Assembly (NCBI GenBank): GCA_017530275.1
Contig: JAFXMP010000170.1
Location: forward strand, 1-49,797
Length of the DNA: 49,797 nucleotides
Origin: Clostridia bacterium
Lineage (GTDB): Bacteria > Bacillota_A > Clostridia > Christensenellales > Aristaeellaceae
Direction: 5' to 3'
A program made the translations under genes and the position numbers. Below are positions 16,631 to 24,486 of this stretch, piece after piece (within the stretch, counting starts at the first letter, position 1; each line of letters begins with the position of its first letter). The notes under the pieces are model-generated. The model searched no databases. It saw only the letters and a list, made by a program, of their open reading frames with translations, and had not been told where the DNA came from.

Positions 16631-16765
16631 TCAGATTCTTTCTTTCAGGAACTGCACGGCCAGGGCGATATCCGCCGTGGGATCGTTGCCCACCTCGCGC
16701 TCGATGGTCAGGAAGCCGTGGAAGCCTTCTTCCTCATATCGTATTTTGAGCCATTCAATAAGGAG
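16631..16765 (-). pseudogene. C-terminal relic of a TIM-barrel sugar isomerase/epimerase
   Basis: The minus strand reads IEWLKIRYEEEGFHGFLTIE then REVGNDPTADIALAVQFLKERI and a stop at 16631. This is the typical C-terminal end of xylose-isomerase-like sugar phosphate isomerase/epimerase proteins (GFLTIEREVG, then a final helix ending FLK). Upstream the frame loses all resemblance within about 45 residues and there is no start, so only a tail of a deleted gene remains. It fits the carbohydrate genes around it. Confidence 0.6.
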
Positions 16766-16877
16766 CAATCGCTTTTTTTCCTGTGAGAAAAAACAAAAAA
16801 AGCGCCGCACGGCATGGCCGGGCGGTTTATAATAGAACAGGAAAAGCGATAGGAATCCAAAAGGAGAGGATGAAAAA

Positions 16878-17681
16878 ATGATTCGTATTGGGATCATCGG
16901 GTGCGGCAATATGGGCGGAGCCATCCTGCGGCAATGGTTAAAGGCGGGCATGTTCCTGCCGGAAGAGGTCATCGCCGCCGATAAAAACGCGGAACTGCGG
17001 GAAAAACTGCAATCAGAATTAGGCGTATATGTTACAGACGATAACCGACAGGCGGCGGAAGCGCCCCTCCTGGTGCTGGCGGTAAAGCCCCAGTACGCCC
17101 CGGCAGTGGGCCTGGAAATTGCAGGCGCGGTATGTAAGGACGCTTTGGTGCTGTCCATTATGGCGGGATATGACCTCAAGATGCTGCATGAACTGCTGAA
17201 AAATGATCAGGCCCATATCATCCGCGTGATGCCCAACACTCCCGCCATGGTGGGCGAAGGTGCCCTGGCCGCCTGCCGTGGCCAATATGTGACCGACGCG
17301 GAATGGAAGCGGGGCATGGAGCTGCTTTCCTGCATGGGCCTTGCGGAGGAAGTGGAAGAAAAATGGATGGACGCTGTGACGGGCCTGAGCGGTTCGTCCC
17401 CCGCTTTCGTTTTTATGTTCCTGGAGGCGCTGTCCGACGCCGGGGTACGGGCCGGGCTGCCCCGGGCGCTTGCCTCCCGGCTGGCAGCTCAAACCTTGGT
17501 TGGCAGCGGCAGGCTGGCCCAGGAAACCGGCCTGCACCCGGGCCAATTAAAAGATATGGTCACCTCCCCGGCGGGCACCACCATCGAGGGCGTTGCCGCG
17601 CTGGAAAAAGGCGGCTTCCGCGCCGCCGTGATGGACGCCGTGGACGCGGCGGTGCAGAAGTCCAAATCATTCCATTCGTAG
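16878..17681 (+). CDS. proC: Pyrroline-5-carboxylate reductase
   Basis: 267 aa, normal length. It has the N-terminal Rossmann motif IGIIGCGNMGGAIL, LAVKPQ, RVMPNTPAMVGEG, and the C-terminal helical domain with VTGLSGSSPAFVF and MVTSPAGTTIEG, which contact substrate and form the dimer. It reduces pyrroline-5-carboxylate to proline with NAD(P)H, the last step of proline synthesis. The start ATG follows AGGAGAGGA. proA lies 13 kb away on the other strand and proB is not in the window. A TATAAT is present at 16828-16833 but without a clear -35 box. Confidence 0.96.
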   Translation: MIRIGIIGCGNMGGAILRQWLKAGMFLPEEVIAADKNAELREKLQSELGVYVTDDNRQAAEAPLLVLAVKPQYAPAVGLEIAGAVCKDALVLSIMAGYDLKMLHELLKNDQAHIIRVMPNTPAMVGEGALAACRGQYVTDAEWKRGMELLSCMGLAEEVEEKWMDAVTGLSGSSPAFVFMFLEALSDAGVRAGLPRALASRLAAQTLVGSGRLAQETGLHPGQLKDMVTSPAGTTIEGVAALEKGGFRAAVMDAVDAAVQKSKSFHS

Positions 17682-17762
17682 CCTGTATTTATACAATCGT
17701 GGCAAAGAAAATGGTTCCATGCAAAAATATGGGGGCAAACCATCAAGAAGACCTCCGCGTCG

Positions 17763-17795
17763 AAAAAAGAACGCACCCGCCAAGGATGCGTTCTT
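17763..17795 (-). terminator. Terminator for the nucleotidyltransferase gene
   Basis: A nine-base-pair stem (AAGAACGCA with TGCGTTCTT) is followed on the minus strand by six T residues. It lies 15 bases after the minus-strand stop at 17810 and between convergent genes. Confidence 0.75.
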
Positions 17796-17809
17796 ATGTT
17801 TGTTCAGCA

Positions 17810-18724
17810 TCACCACAGGGAATCGGGATAGATGCCTTCCTTTTTCATCCTTGCGATGGCCGCCTGCACTTGGGGCATATCGGGCTGATAGGTGACGCCG
17901 TACCATTTTTCAGGGCAGGGCAATACCCGCACCCGGGCTTTCTTCTCGGCAATCAGCTGATTGGGGATCAGGGGCAGGAAGTATTCGCATTTCAGGGGAT
18001 TCTTGGGCAGGTTTTCCGCAAGGAACCCGGCGAAGCGGGTTTCAAACTCCGTGAGGACGTCCGGGGTGAAGCCCCAGAAATTCATGGAAACGATGGTGCC
18101 TGCGGGCAGGAAGGTAAAGGTCTGGCCGTCGTCCTCGGTATAGGCCGCGCCACCGTCCCGGGGCTCGATGTGGGTGCGCTCCACGATGCCGGTCAGGAAC
18201 TGGCCGGTGGGATCCATGGCGCATACGCCCCGGGCCACATGGCCGTTTTCCGTCAGGGTGTTTTCCACCTGATAACCCACCATGGCGTATTCATGCGCCG
18301 CATGGGGGGATACCAGATAATCGTACAAAGTTTTGAACGCACCTTTTCCGTAAAAATCATCCGCATTGATCACCGCGAAGGGGGCGGAGATGGCGTCCTT
18401 GGCGCACAATACGGCGTGGCCCGTGCCCCAGGGCTTTACCCGGCCTTCGGGAATGGAAAACCCGGGGGGCAGCATATCAGGCCGCTGATGCACATACTCG
18501 ATTTCCGCCGCGCCGCTGATGCGCTTGCCCAGCGTTTCCCGGAACAGGGCTTCGTTTTCCGGCTTCACGATCAGGATGATCTTGCCAAAGCCTGCGCGAA
18601 GGGCGTCAAAAATGGAAAAATCAATGATCCAATGGTTCTGCGGGTCCACGGGGGCCATCTGCTTCAATCCGCCGAAACGGCTGCCCAGCCCTGCCGCCAT
18701 GATCACTACCTGGGGTTTCTGCAT
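17810..18724 (-). CDS. Sugar-1-phosphate nucleotidyltransferase
   Basis: 304 aa from the ATG at 18724, preceded by GAGGAGG at eight bases; an upstream in-frame ATG lacks a site. The N terminus QVVIMAAGLGSRFGGLKQM is the nucleotide-binding signature of NTP transferases (GxGxRxxxxTP-like, here GLKQMAPVD). PWGTGHAVLCAKDAI and the metal-binding FAVINADDFYG follow. It should join a sugar-1-phosphate to a nucleotide. The sugar is unknown. A NahK-like kinase gene 2 kb away could supply its substrate. It has its own promoter and terminator. Confidence 0.82.
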   Translation of the reverse strand: MQKPQVVIMAAGLGSRFGGLKQMAPVDPQNHWIIDFSIFDALRAGFGKIILIVKPENEALFRETLGKRISGAAEIEYVHQRPDMLPPGFSIPEGRVKPWGTGHAVLCAKDAISAPFAVINADDFYGKGAFKTLYDYLVSPHAAHEYAMVGYQVENTLTENGHVARGVCAMDPTGQFLTGIVERTHIEPRDGGAAYTEDDGQTFTFLPAGTIVSMNFWGFTPDVLTEFETRFAGFLAENLPKNPLKCEYFLPLIPNQLIAEKKARVRVLPCPEKWYGVTYQPDMPQVQAAIARMKKEGIYPDSLW

Positions 18725-18786
18725 GAAGGATTCCTCCTCGGATGGTTCTGTCATTCCGCCGGGCAGCGGCGCCGCCCGACGGATAT

Positions 18787-18815
18787 ATTATAATCCGATT
18801 TTCCTTTTTTGTCTA
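18787..18815 (-). promoter_or_regulatory. Promoter for the nucleotidyltransferase gene
   Basis: Minus-strand TAGACA (18815-18810) and a perfect TATAAT (18792-18787) are 17 bases apart. The -35 box overlaps the stop codon of the upstream minus-strand gene. A GC-rich hairpin (about 18759-18780) would lie in the 5' leader. Confidence 0.65.
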
Positions 18816-19211
18816 TCCTTCCGATCCTGCCGGATGAAGGGGAAAGTAATCCCGATAAGCGTCATAATCGGTTTTCACACCCTGGACGGGATCATAGCTG
18901 AGCAGATGGGAAAAGGGGACCAGGGAACGGGCGGGGCTTTTTCCTTCCGCCCGGAGAGCAAGATAGGCGTCGATCGTTTCCCGCCGGGCGGCGATCAGCA
19001 GCCATTCAAAGCGTTCCGCTTCCAGCAGGTCCAGGTTTTGTTCGTGATAAGCAATCAGTCCGTGTCGTTCAATGATCCGCCGGGCTTCGTCCCCCACGGT
19101 GGCAAAGTCTTCCCGTGTCAGCGGCGGGGAGAGAGCCAGGCGCTTGCAGCCGCCCGCAACACATTCTGAAAACGCCGTGATCATGCCTAAAATAAAGGAT
19201 TTCTTGTCCAT
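18813..19211 (-). CDS. Conserved-looking hypothetical protein
   Basis: 132 aa from the ATG at 19211, chosen for AAGGA seven bases upstream. It opens MDKKSFILGMITAFSECVAG followed by GCKRLALSPPLT. The rest is mostly helical and rich in Arg and Glu (FATVGDEARRIIERHGLIAY, then LLEAERFEWLLIAARRETID). No membrane segment, signal peptide or catalytic motif is evident. Two adjacent features, Cys15 and Cys20, could bind metal or be coincidental. It lies upstream of the nucleotidyltransferase on the same strand, but that gene has its own promoter. I do not recognise a family. Confidence 0.65.
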   Translation of the reverse strand: MDKKSFILGMITAFSECVAGGCKRLALSPPLTREDFATVGDEARRIIERHGLIAYHEQNLDLLEAERFEWLLIAARRETIDAYLALRAEGKSPARSLVPFSHLLSYDPVQGVKTDYDAYRDYFPLHPAGSEG

Positions 19212-19460
19212 TTTTTTCCTTCCGTTTCGTTTTTTTCTGACTGAGGTTCCGGCCAATGGGGTATGTATGCTCTGCTCCCCCGGGGAAATTATACAACAAA
19301 GCGGAACGCTCCGCCACCTTTTTTATCACCATTTTCTAATCGGGAACAAACGGCCGTATTCATTTTCCGCTCCCGCTGTGGTATAATCACATTACAGGGC
19401 CCACAATAATGGCTTCCGCCACAGATGGGCGTCAGCAAAGATTACAAGGAGCGATTTTTC

Positions 19461-20687
19461 ATGAGCGAATGGCAGAAGACGCACTCAATGGGCACAGTGC
19501 TGGGCGATCCCCTGCCCGGCGCGCCGGTGCTGGCCGCCCGGGGCGATACGGTCACCGGCGTGCGCACGATCACCCTGAAACAACCCGGCCAGGCGGACGT
19601 GCTGGCTGGAAAGAAGGATGGGCGCTATCCCCGGTACGACCGGCCCCTGACTGTTGAAGTGTGGTATCCCGCCCTGCCCGGCACGGACGAAAACCGCGCG
19701 GTGTATACCGATCATATGGGCCGGGCGGACCTGAATAACCTGACTCCCTATTCCATCGATGGCCGGGCATACCGGAATGCCGAACCGGATGCTTCCGCCG
19801 GACCCTGCCCCGTGATCGTGATTTCCCACGGCTATCCCGGTTCCCGTATCCTGTTGGTGAATTTGGCGGAAAACCTGTCCAGCAAAGGTTATGTGGTGTT
19901 CTCCATCGGACATACTGATAATACTTATGAGGATTTCCCGACCCAGGGTTCCATCGAAAGCGCCGTGATCCACCGGACTTTGGATCAGCGGTTTGTCATT
20001 TCCCAGCTGAAAACACTGAATCGGGAAGGCTTCCTTCGCGGCCTGCTGCTGCCCGATACGGTAGGGCTGATTGGCTTTTCCATGGGCGGCTACGGGGCGC
20101 TGCGCACTGTGGGCGCCCGTATCAGCAAAAAAGTACTGGAAGAAACCTTTGCCCCCGTGGCGGAAGAAGTCGAAGAGGCAGAGGACTGGCATGGGGATAA
20201 AACCGTCAAAGCTGCCGTATTGTTCGCCCCGGCTACCTTCTGGTTCGATCCGACGCTATCAGAAGACATCGACATTCCCACCCTCTGGTTCTGCGGCACC
20301 GCCGATAGGACGGTGGGCTATGACGCGGTACGGCAGTGCTGCGAAGGGGCGACAAATTCAGGCCGGATTTTCGTCAGTTACGAGCGCTGCGGCCATAACG
20401 TGGCCAACAATCCCGCCCCCCTTGCGGCCCGATCCTCTTCCTGGGAGATTTACAAGCGCTGGTCCGATCCCGTGTGGGATACATGGAAGCTGAACAACCT
20501 GAACTGCCATTTCGCTACCGCGTTCCTGGACGGCATTTTGAAGGGCGCCGCGGATAAGGCGGCTTATCTCAATGTTCCCACACCCTGCGGAAAGGATGCG
20601 GACAGCAGCGCGGGCGCGGGCTGGCCCGGGTTCCCGGAAGCCGCGCCTGCGGGGGTGATCTTAGAACACTTCCCAAATAACACATAG
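19461..20687 (+). CDS. Alpha/beta hydrolase, PAF-acetylhydrolase-like
   Basis: 408 aa from the ATG at 19461 behind AAGGAGCG. The fold is clear: LTVEVWYPALPGTDENRAVY, CPVIVISHGYPGSRIL (oxyanion hole), nucleophile elbow GLIGFSMGGYGALRT with Ser207, an acid after VLFAPATFW, and a late CGHN histidine. This arrangement resembles platelet-activating-factor acetylhydrolase-like and dienelactone hydrolase-like esterases. It has no signal peptide. Its substrate is unknown. It is a single gene facing the NahK-like gene, with a shared terminator between them. A TATAAT lies at 19382-19387 without a convincing -35. Confidence 0.82.
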   Translation: MSEWQKTHSMGTVLGDPLPGAPVLAARGDTVTGVRTITLKQPGQADVLAGKKDGRYPRYDRPLTVEVWYPALPGTDENRAVYTDHMGRADLNNLTPYSIDGRAYRNAEPDASAGPCPVIVISHGYPGSRILLVNLAENLSSKGYVVFSIGHTDNTYEDFPTQGSIESAVIHRTLDQRFVISQLKTLNREGFLRGLLLPDTVGLIGFSMGGYGALRTVGARISKKVLEETFAPVAEEVEEAEDWHGDKTVKAAVLFAPATFWFDPTLSEDIDIPTLWFCGTADRTVGYDAVRQCCEGATNSGRIFVSYERCGHNVANNPAPLAARSSSWEIYKRWSDPVWDTWKLNNLNCHFATAFLDGILKGAADKAAYLNVPTPCGKDADSSAGAGWPGFPEAAPAGVILEHFPNNT

Positions 20688-20697
20688 AATCGTATGT

Positions 20698-20728
20698 GCA
20701 AAAGCGCCGGGCGTTCCGGCGCTTTTGC
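20698..20728. terminator. Bidirectional terminator between convergent genes
   Basis: A perfect 13-base-pair stem, GCAAAAGCGCCGG with CCGGCGCTTTTGC, loop GCGTT. It lies between the convergent stops at 20687 and 20745. The AAAA/TTTT in the stem lets it work for either strand. Confidence 0.75.
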
Positions 20729-20744
20729 GTATGCAATTATCGTA

Positions 20745-21878
20745 TCAGGCTTTCTGATATTTGCGGGCGCATTCCCGCACGATAGCGTCCATGGCGTCCT
20801 GCTTTTCCAGCATGTCTTTGGCCAGGGCGATCTGGCAGCGAGTGCGGATCAGGTTATGCTTTTCCTTTTTTACGTTGAAATATTTGTCGCCGTTAATATA
20901 GTCGTCCAGGAAGCGGGTGGCCAGTTCGCAGGCCAGCACGAAGCTGGACATGCCCAGGGTTTCCACCTCCAGCGGCGTTAAGGTCTTAGCCGTCTTTTTC
21001 AAGAAGCCTTCGGCGAAAGCCCAGAAAATGTTCAGGTTGACGCCCGCTTTCCCGTATTCCGTGCTGTCCTCCTCCACAAAATTAGCGGCAAAGCGGATGG
21101 CGTCGCCGAAATCGTGGCCCACCAGGCCGGGCATGACCGTGTCCAGATCGACGACTACCAGGGCATCGTGGTTGTTTTCGTCAAACAGCACGTTATTGAT
21201 TTTGGTATCGTTATGGGTCACCCGCAGGGGCAGCTCGCCCCGGTTGAACAGGTCGGTGAGGCGGCACGCCTGATCCTGCACGGAAAGCAGCCAGTCCAGT
21301 TCCTCCCTGACCTCCGCCACCCTGCCGCATTCGTCCCTTTCCACGTTCCGGATCATGGTCTCGTAGCGCTTGCGGGTGTCGTGGAAATCAGGAATGGTAT
21401 AATAAAGCTGGCTGGCGTCAAAATCACTGAGGAGCATCTGGAATTCGCCAAAGGCTTCCCCGGCGTTGCGCACCACGCGGATATCATCGCAGGTATCAAA
21501 GGTGACGGAGGGTACATAATTGCAGATGCGCCAGAAGCTGTCGTCCTCGTCCATCAGATAAGTTTTTCTCTCACCGCTGCCGTCGTCGGTGTGATGATAG
21601 TGCAGACTCACCTTGTCGGGCGCTTTCATGCGGATGTATTCCGTTACTTTGTCGATGTTTTCCATCAGCTGGATGGGATTCTTGAAAGCGTAGGTGTTTA
21701 CCCGCTGCACCAGGTAAGGCTTGATTACCGCCATGCCGGTGCCGTCGTCCCGAATATAATTCACTTTATAAGTTCTGTTCACGTTGCCCTGGCTCACTTC
21801 TTCATAATTGAAAAAAGGCCCGGCGATGTGAAACGCCTCTCCCACCTTAAGCAGCTTGCGCGCAATGTTCTGATCCAT
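20745..21878 (-). CDS. N-acetylhexosamine 1-kinase-like phosphotransferase (NahK/LnpB family)
   Basis: 377 aa. It has the aminoglycoside-phosphotransferase/choline-kinase fold. GNVNRTYKVN (residues 31-40) is the nucleotide loop, LRVTHNDTKINNVLF holds the catalytic Asp224, and VVVDLDTVMPG holds the magnesium-binding Asp at about 244. Other blocks (FGEFQMLLSDFDASQLYYTI, and FLDDYINGDKYF) parallel Bifidobacterium NahK closely. That enzyme phosphorylates GlcNAc or GalNAc at C1. Here it could feed the nucleotidyltransferase at 17810. It is cytoplasmic. The exact sugar is inferred. Confidence 0.85.
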   Translation of the reverse strand: MDQNIARKLLKVGEAFHIAGPFFNYEEVSQGNVNRTYKVNYIRDDGTGMAVIKPYLVQRVNTYAFKNPIQLMENIDKVTEYIRMKAPDKVSLHYHHTDDGSGERKTYLMDEDDSFWRICNYVPSVTFDTCDDIRVVRNAGEAFGEFQMLLSDFDASQLYYTIPDFHDTRKRYETMIRNVERDECGRVAEVREELDWLLSVQDQACRLTDLFNRGELPLRVTHNDTKINNVLFDENNHDALVVVDLDTVMPGLVGHDFGDAIRFAANFVEEDSTEYGKAGVNLNIFWAFAEGFLKKTAKTLTPLEVETLGMSSFVLACELATRFLDDYINGDKYFNVKKEKHNLIRTRCQIALAKDMLEKQDAMDAIVRECARKYQKA

Positions 21879-22018
21879 TCATGTCCCTCACTTGTTTTTT
21901 GATCCCTACTATTGTAGAAAGGTACCGCAGGTATCATACTGTTTTTTCAATAATTTGTCAATAAAAAGCCCATTTTTCTTTTTTTCTGTTTTTTGCGGCT
22001 CATTTGCGCAAATGTGCT

Positions 22019-22047
22019 TTGCTTCCGAGGCATGATCATAGTATAAT
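22019..22047 (+). promoter_or_regulatory. Promoter of the split SNF2 gene
   Basis: TTGCTT (22019-22024) and a perfect TATAAT (22042-22047) are 17 bases apart. It lies 37 bases before the start at 22084, with GGAGGG in between. Confidence 0.6.
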
Positions 22048-22083
22048 ACCTGCGTACAAACATCGGAGGGAGCAGGCAGAACC

Positions 22084-22851
22084 ATGATGGCGGAAAAAGT
22101 GCTTTCAGCCTTAGCGGCCATCCGTGCGCCGCAGGCGCAGGATGAATACGATCTGCATGGCCTGACGGCGGACGCCTTGCAGGAGGCGGATATCCTCTTC
22201 CGCCATGAAGCGCCCCTGGCCCCCCGGTGCCGCATCGATTTCCTGTGCGATACGGTGGGTATCGAGATCAAACGCGGCAAGCCGGACAGAATCCCAGTGG
22301 AAAAGCAATTGCGGCGTTATGCCGAAACGGGGAAGCTCACCGCCCTGATCCTGCTTTCCGAAAAGGTCCTGCCCTCCCTGCCGGGGTTCGTCTGCGGTAT
22401 TCCGGTGTATCCGGTGAGCCTGTACAAGTTATGGGGCATTGCCACCGGAACAGGAACGGAGGCTGCGGAGGAAACACAACTGCCGGAAAGCGCAAAAATA
22501 GAGGATGCGGTCTGTCCGGTACAGCCGCCGCAAGAACCTGTTTTGCCAAACGCTGAAAAGCCTGCCGCATCTTTTGCAGAACAAGCGCCCCCTTCTGCGC
22601 CTTTGAAAAAAACGAACCTGGAGGACAGCATCTTGCGGGATTTATCCCAGGAGGACGTACCACCCTTCCTGCGGGATGGGGAATCGGCCCCCTATTATTA
22701 CGGCGTGCTGTCCTACAACGCCCGGCGAAAATGCTGGGTGATCAAGGGCGACCCCTCGGTGACTGAACTGGCAAAGCGCCTGTTTCCCGGCAGCGACGCC
22801 AAACGGGGGAAGCTCGCTTCACCGCCCACCGGCGCATCGTGGGGGACGTAA
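22084..22851 (+). CDS. N-terminal part of a frameshifted nuclease-like/SNF2 protein
   Basis: 255 aa as read. Residues about 45-100 contain CRIDFLCDTVGIEIKRGKPD followed by QLRRYAETGKLTALILLS. The D...(x)EIK spacing resembles the PD-(D/E)XK nuclease core (inference). A proline/alanine-rich linker follows, then YYYGVLSYNARRKCWVIKGD and AKRLFPGSDAKRG. At the five-G run 22805-22809 the frame departs and ends at 22851. Adding one G there restores a continuous reading (AKRGEARFTAHRRIVGDVSW) into the next entry. This and the next entry are therefore one gene, broken or mis-read by one base. The promoter is at 22019. Confidence 0.8.
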   Translation: MMAEKVLSALAAIRAPQAQDEYDLHGLTADALQEADILFRHEAPLAPRCRIDFLCDTVGIEIKRGKPDRIPVEKQLRRYAETGKLTALILLSEKVLPSLPGFVCGIPVYPVSLYKLWGIATGTGTEAAEETQLPESAKIEDAVCPVQPPQEPVLPNAEKPAASFAEQAPPSAPLKKTNLEDSILRDLSQEDVPPFLRDGESAPYYYGVLSYNARRKCWVIKGDPSVTELAKRLFPGSDAKRGKLASPPTGASWGT

Positions 22852-24368
22852 GCTGGCTGATGCAGCGCTATCCCCTGGAAATCGCCCCCCGGGACCGGGA
22901 ACGCTGGCAGCAGGCCCTGAACCAGGCCCGGGATTATTACCGGGAACGGGAGCGGGCCCGCACCCTGCTGCCCGCCCCCCAGCCTGCCCCCGCAATATTT
23001 GCGGGCGAGCTTCGGCCCTTCCAGCAGATCGGCCTGCGCTGGCTGCTGCTGACGCCCCGAGCCCTGTTGGCCGATGAAATGGGGCTTGGCAAAACGGTGC
23101 AGGCCCTGGCTTGCGCGGCGCAGGAGGGAGTTTTCCCCCTGCTCATCGTGCCGCCGCCCCACCTATGCCGCAACTGGCTGGCGGAAACCCTGCGCTTTCT
23201 GCGGATTCAAGGCCGCCCGCCCCGGGTGCATATCGTGAAGGGCCTGACCCCCTATGCCCTGCCGGAAGCGGACGTATACATCCTGCATTATCTTCTACTG
23301 CGGGGATGGAAGCAGGCTTTGCCCGCAATGTGCTTCCATACCGTGATTTTTGACGAGATCCAGGAACTGCGCCGGGCCGGCTCGGAAAAATACAGCGCGG
23401 CCAGCCTGCTGTCCGAAAGCTGCGAACGGGTGATCGGCCTGTCCGGCACGCCCATTTACAATTACGGCAGCGAAATCTGGAACGTGATCAATATCTTAGA
23501 CTATCATTTCTTGGGCGACTGGGAAACCTTCACCCGGGAATGGTGCGCCGGGTACGGCAACCGCATCGTACAAAAGCCGGACCTGCTGGGCGACCATCTG
23601 CGCCGGGAGGGCCTGATGCTGCGACGCACCAAGCAGGAGGTGCTGCCCGAGCTGCCGGAAAAGCGGCGGCTGGTACAGGAAATCGACGCGGACGACGCCT
23701 TGTACGCCCGTCTCATGGCCCCGGTATGGGAAAAGGTATACCGCTGGCGGCAGGATCAGGCGCTGACGCCTTCGGCCCGCGCCCTGCTGGAGGATCAGAT
23801 CTCCCAGGATGCGCGCCAGGCCACGGGGCTGGCAAAGGCCCCCTATGTATGCCAGTTCGTCAAGGCCCTGGTAAACGCCGGGGAAAAGGTGCTTTTGTTC
23901 GCCCACCATCACGCCGTGATGGACATTTACAGAACCGAGCTGAAAAATGAGCGGCCCGTGTTCATTACCGGCCGGGAAACCGCCGCACGGAAGGAGGAAG
24001 CGGCGGATCGGTTCATGACCGGCAAAACGGATCTATGCGTGATTTCCATGCGGGCGGCCAGCGGCCTGAATCTGCAGCGGGCCACCTGCGTGGTATTCGG
24101 AGAATTGGACTGGAGCCCCGCTGTGCACGCTCAGGCGGAGGACCGTGCGCACCGCATGGGCCAAAAGGATTCCCTGCTGTGCTACTATCTGGTGGCTCCC
24201 CGGGGCAGCGACCAGGATATGCAGGAGGCATTGGGCCTCAAGGTGAGCCAGTTCCAGCTGCTCATGGGCGACCAGGCGGAATCCCAGGCCCATGTTCAGG
24301 CCGGGGCAAACTTTGCCCGGCAGCATGTGGAAAAGCTGCTGACCACCCTGGAAAAAGCCGGAGGATAG
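22839..24368 (+). CDS. SNF2-family DNA-dependent ATPase (C-terminal part of the split gene)
   Basis: 509 aa as read from a GTG without a good ribosome binding site. In truth it continues the previous frame. Motifs are in order: FQQIGLRWLLL (Q-like), Walker A DEMGLGKTVQ, DExx box VIFDEIQELR, GLSGTPIYNYGSE (motif III), VLLFAHHHAVMD (motif IV), SMRAASGLNLQ (motif V) and AEDRAHRMGQ (motif VI). These define an SMARCAL1-like SNF2 translocase. It would remodel or track along DNA; the fused nuclease-like end suggests repair or defence against foreign DNA (inference). The next gene is ispH-S1. No partner genes are adjacent. Confidence 0.85.
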   Translation: MGDVSWLMQRYPLEIAPRDRERWQQALNQARDYYRERERARTLLPAPQPAPAIFAGELRPFQQIGLRWLLLTPRALLADEMGLGKTVQALACAAQEGVFPLLIVPPPHLCRNWLAETLRFLRIQGRPPRVHIVKGLTPYALPEADVYILHYLLLRGWKQALPAMCFHTVIFDEIQELRRAGSEKYSAASLLSESCERVIGLSGTPIYNYGSEIWNVINILDYHFLGDWETFTREWCAGYGNRIVQKPDLLGDHLRREGLMLRRTKQEVLPELPEKRRLVQEIDADDALYARLMAPVWEKVYRWRQDQALTPSARALLEDQISQDARQATGLAKAPYVCQFVKALVNAGEKVLLFAHHHAVMDIYRTELKNERPVFITGRETAARKEEAADRFMTGKTDLCVISMRAASGLNLQRATCVVFGELDWSPAVHAQAEDRAHRMGQKDSLLCYYLVAPRGSDQDMQEALGLKVSQFQLLMGDQAESQAHVQAGANFARQHVEKLLTTLEKAGG

Positions 24369-24486
24369 CGTTTTTTCTCCCATAAATGTCCCTGCGAAAA
24401 AATTTTGAAATTATTTTTGTAAATAGCAGGAAAAAAGGAAAGTACGGCGAAACATAGTAAAATGCTCGTACTATGGAGTGGTATGT

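Noticed and set aside
22800..22851. Programmed -1 frameshift to join the two parts of the SNF2 gene
   Set aside because: The bases are AAACGGGGGAAG, read AAA CGG GGG AAG, which is not a standard X XXY YYZ slippery heptamer in phase; an indel in the G run is simpler, though slippage is not fully excluded.
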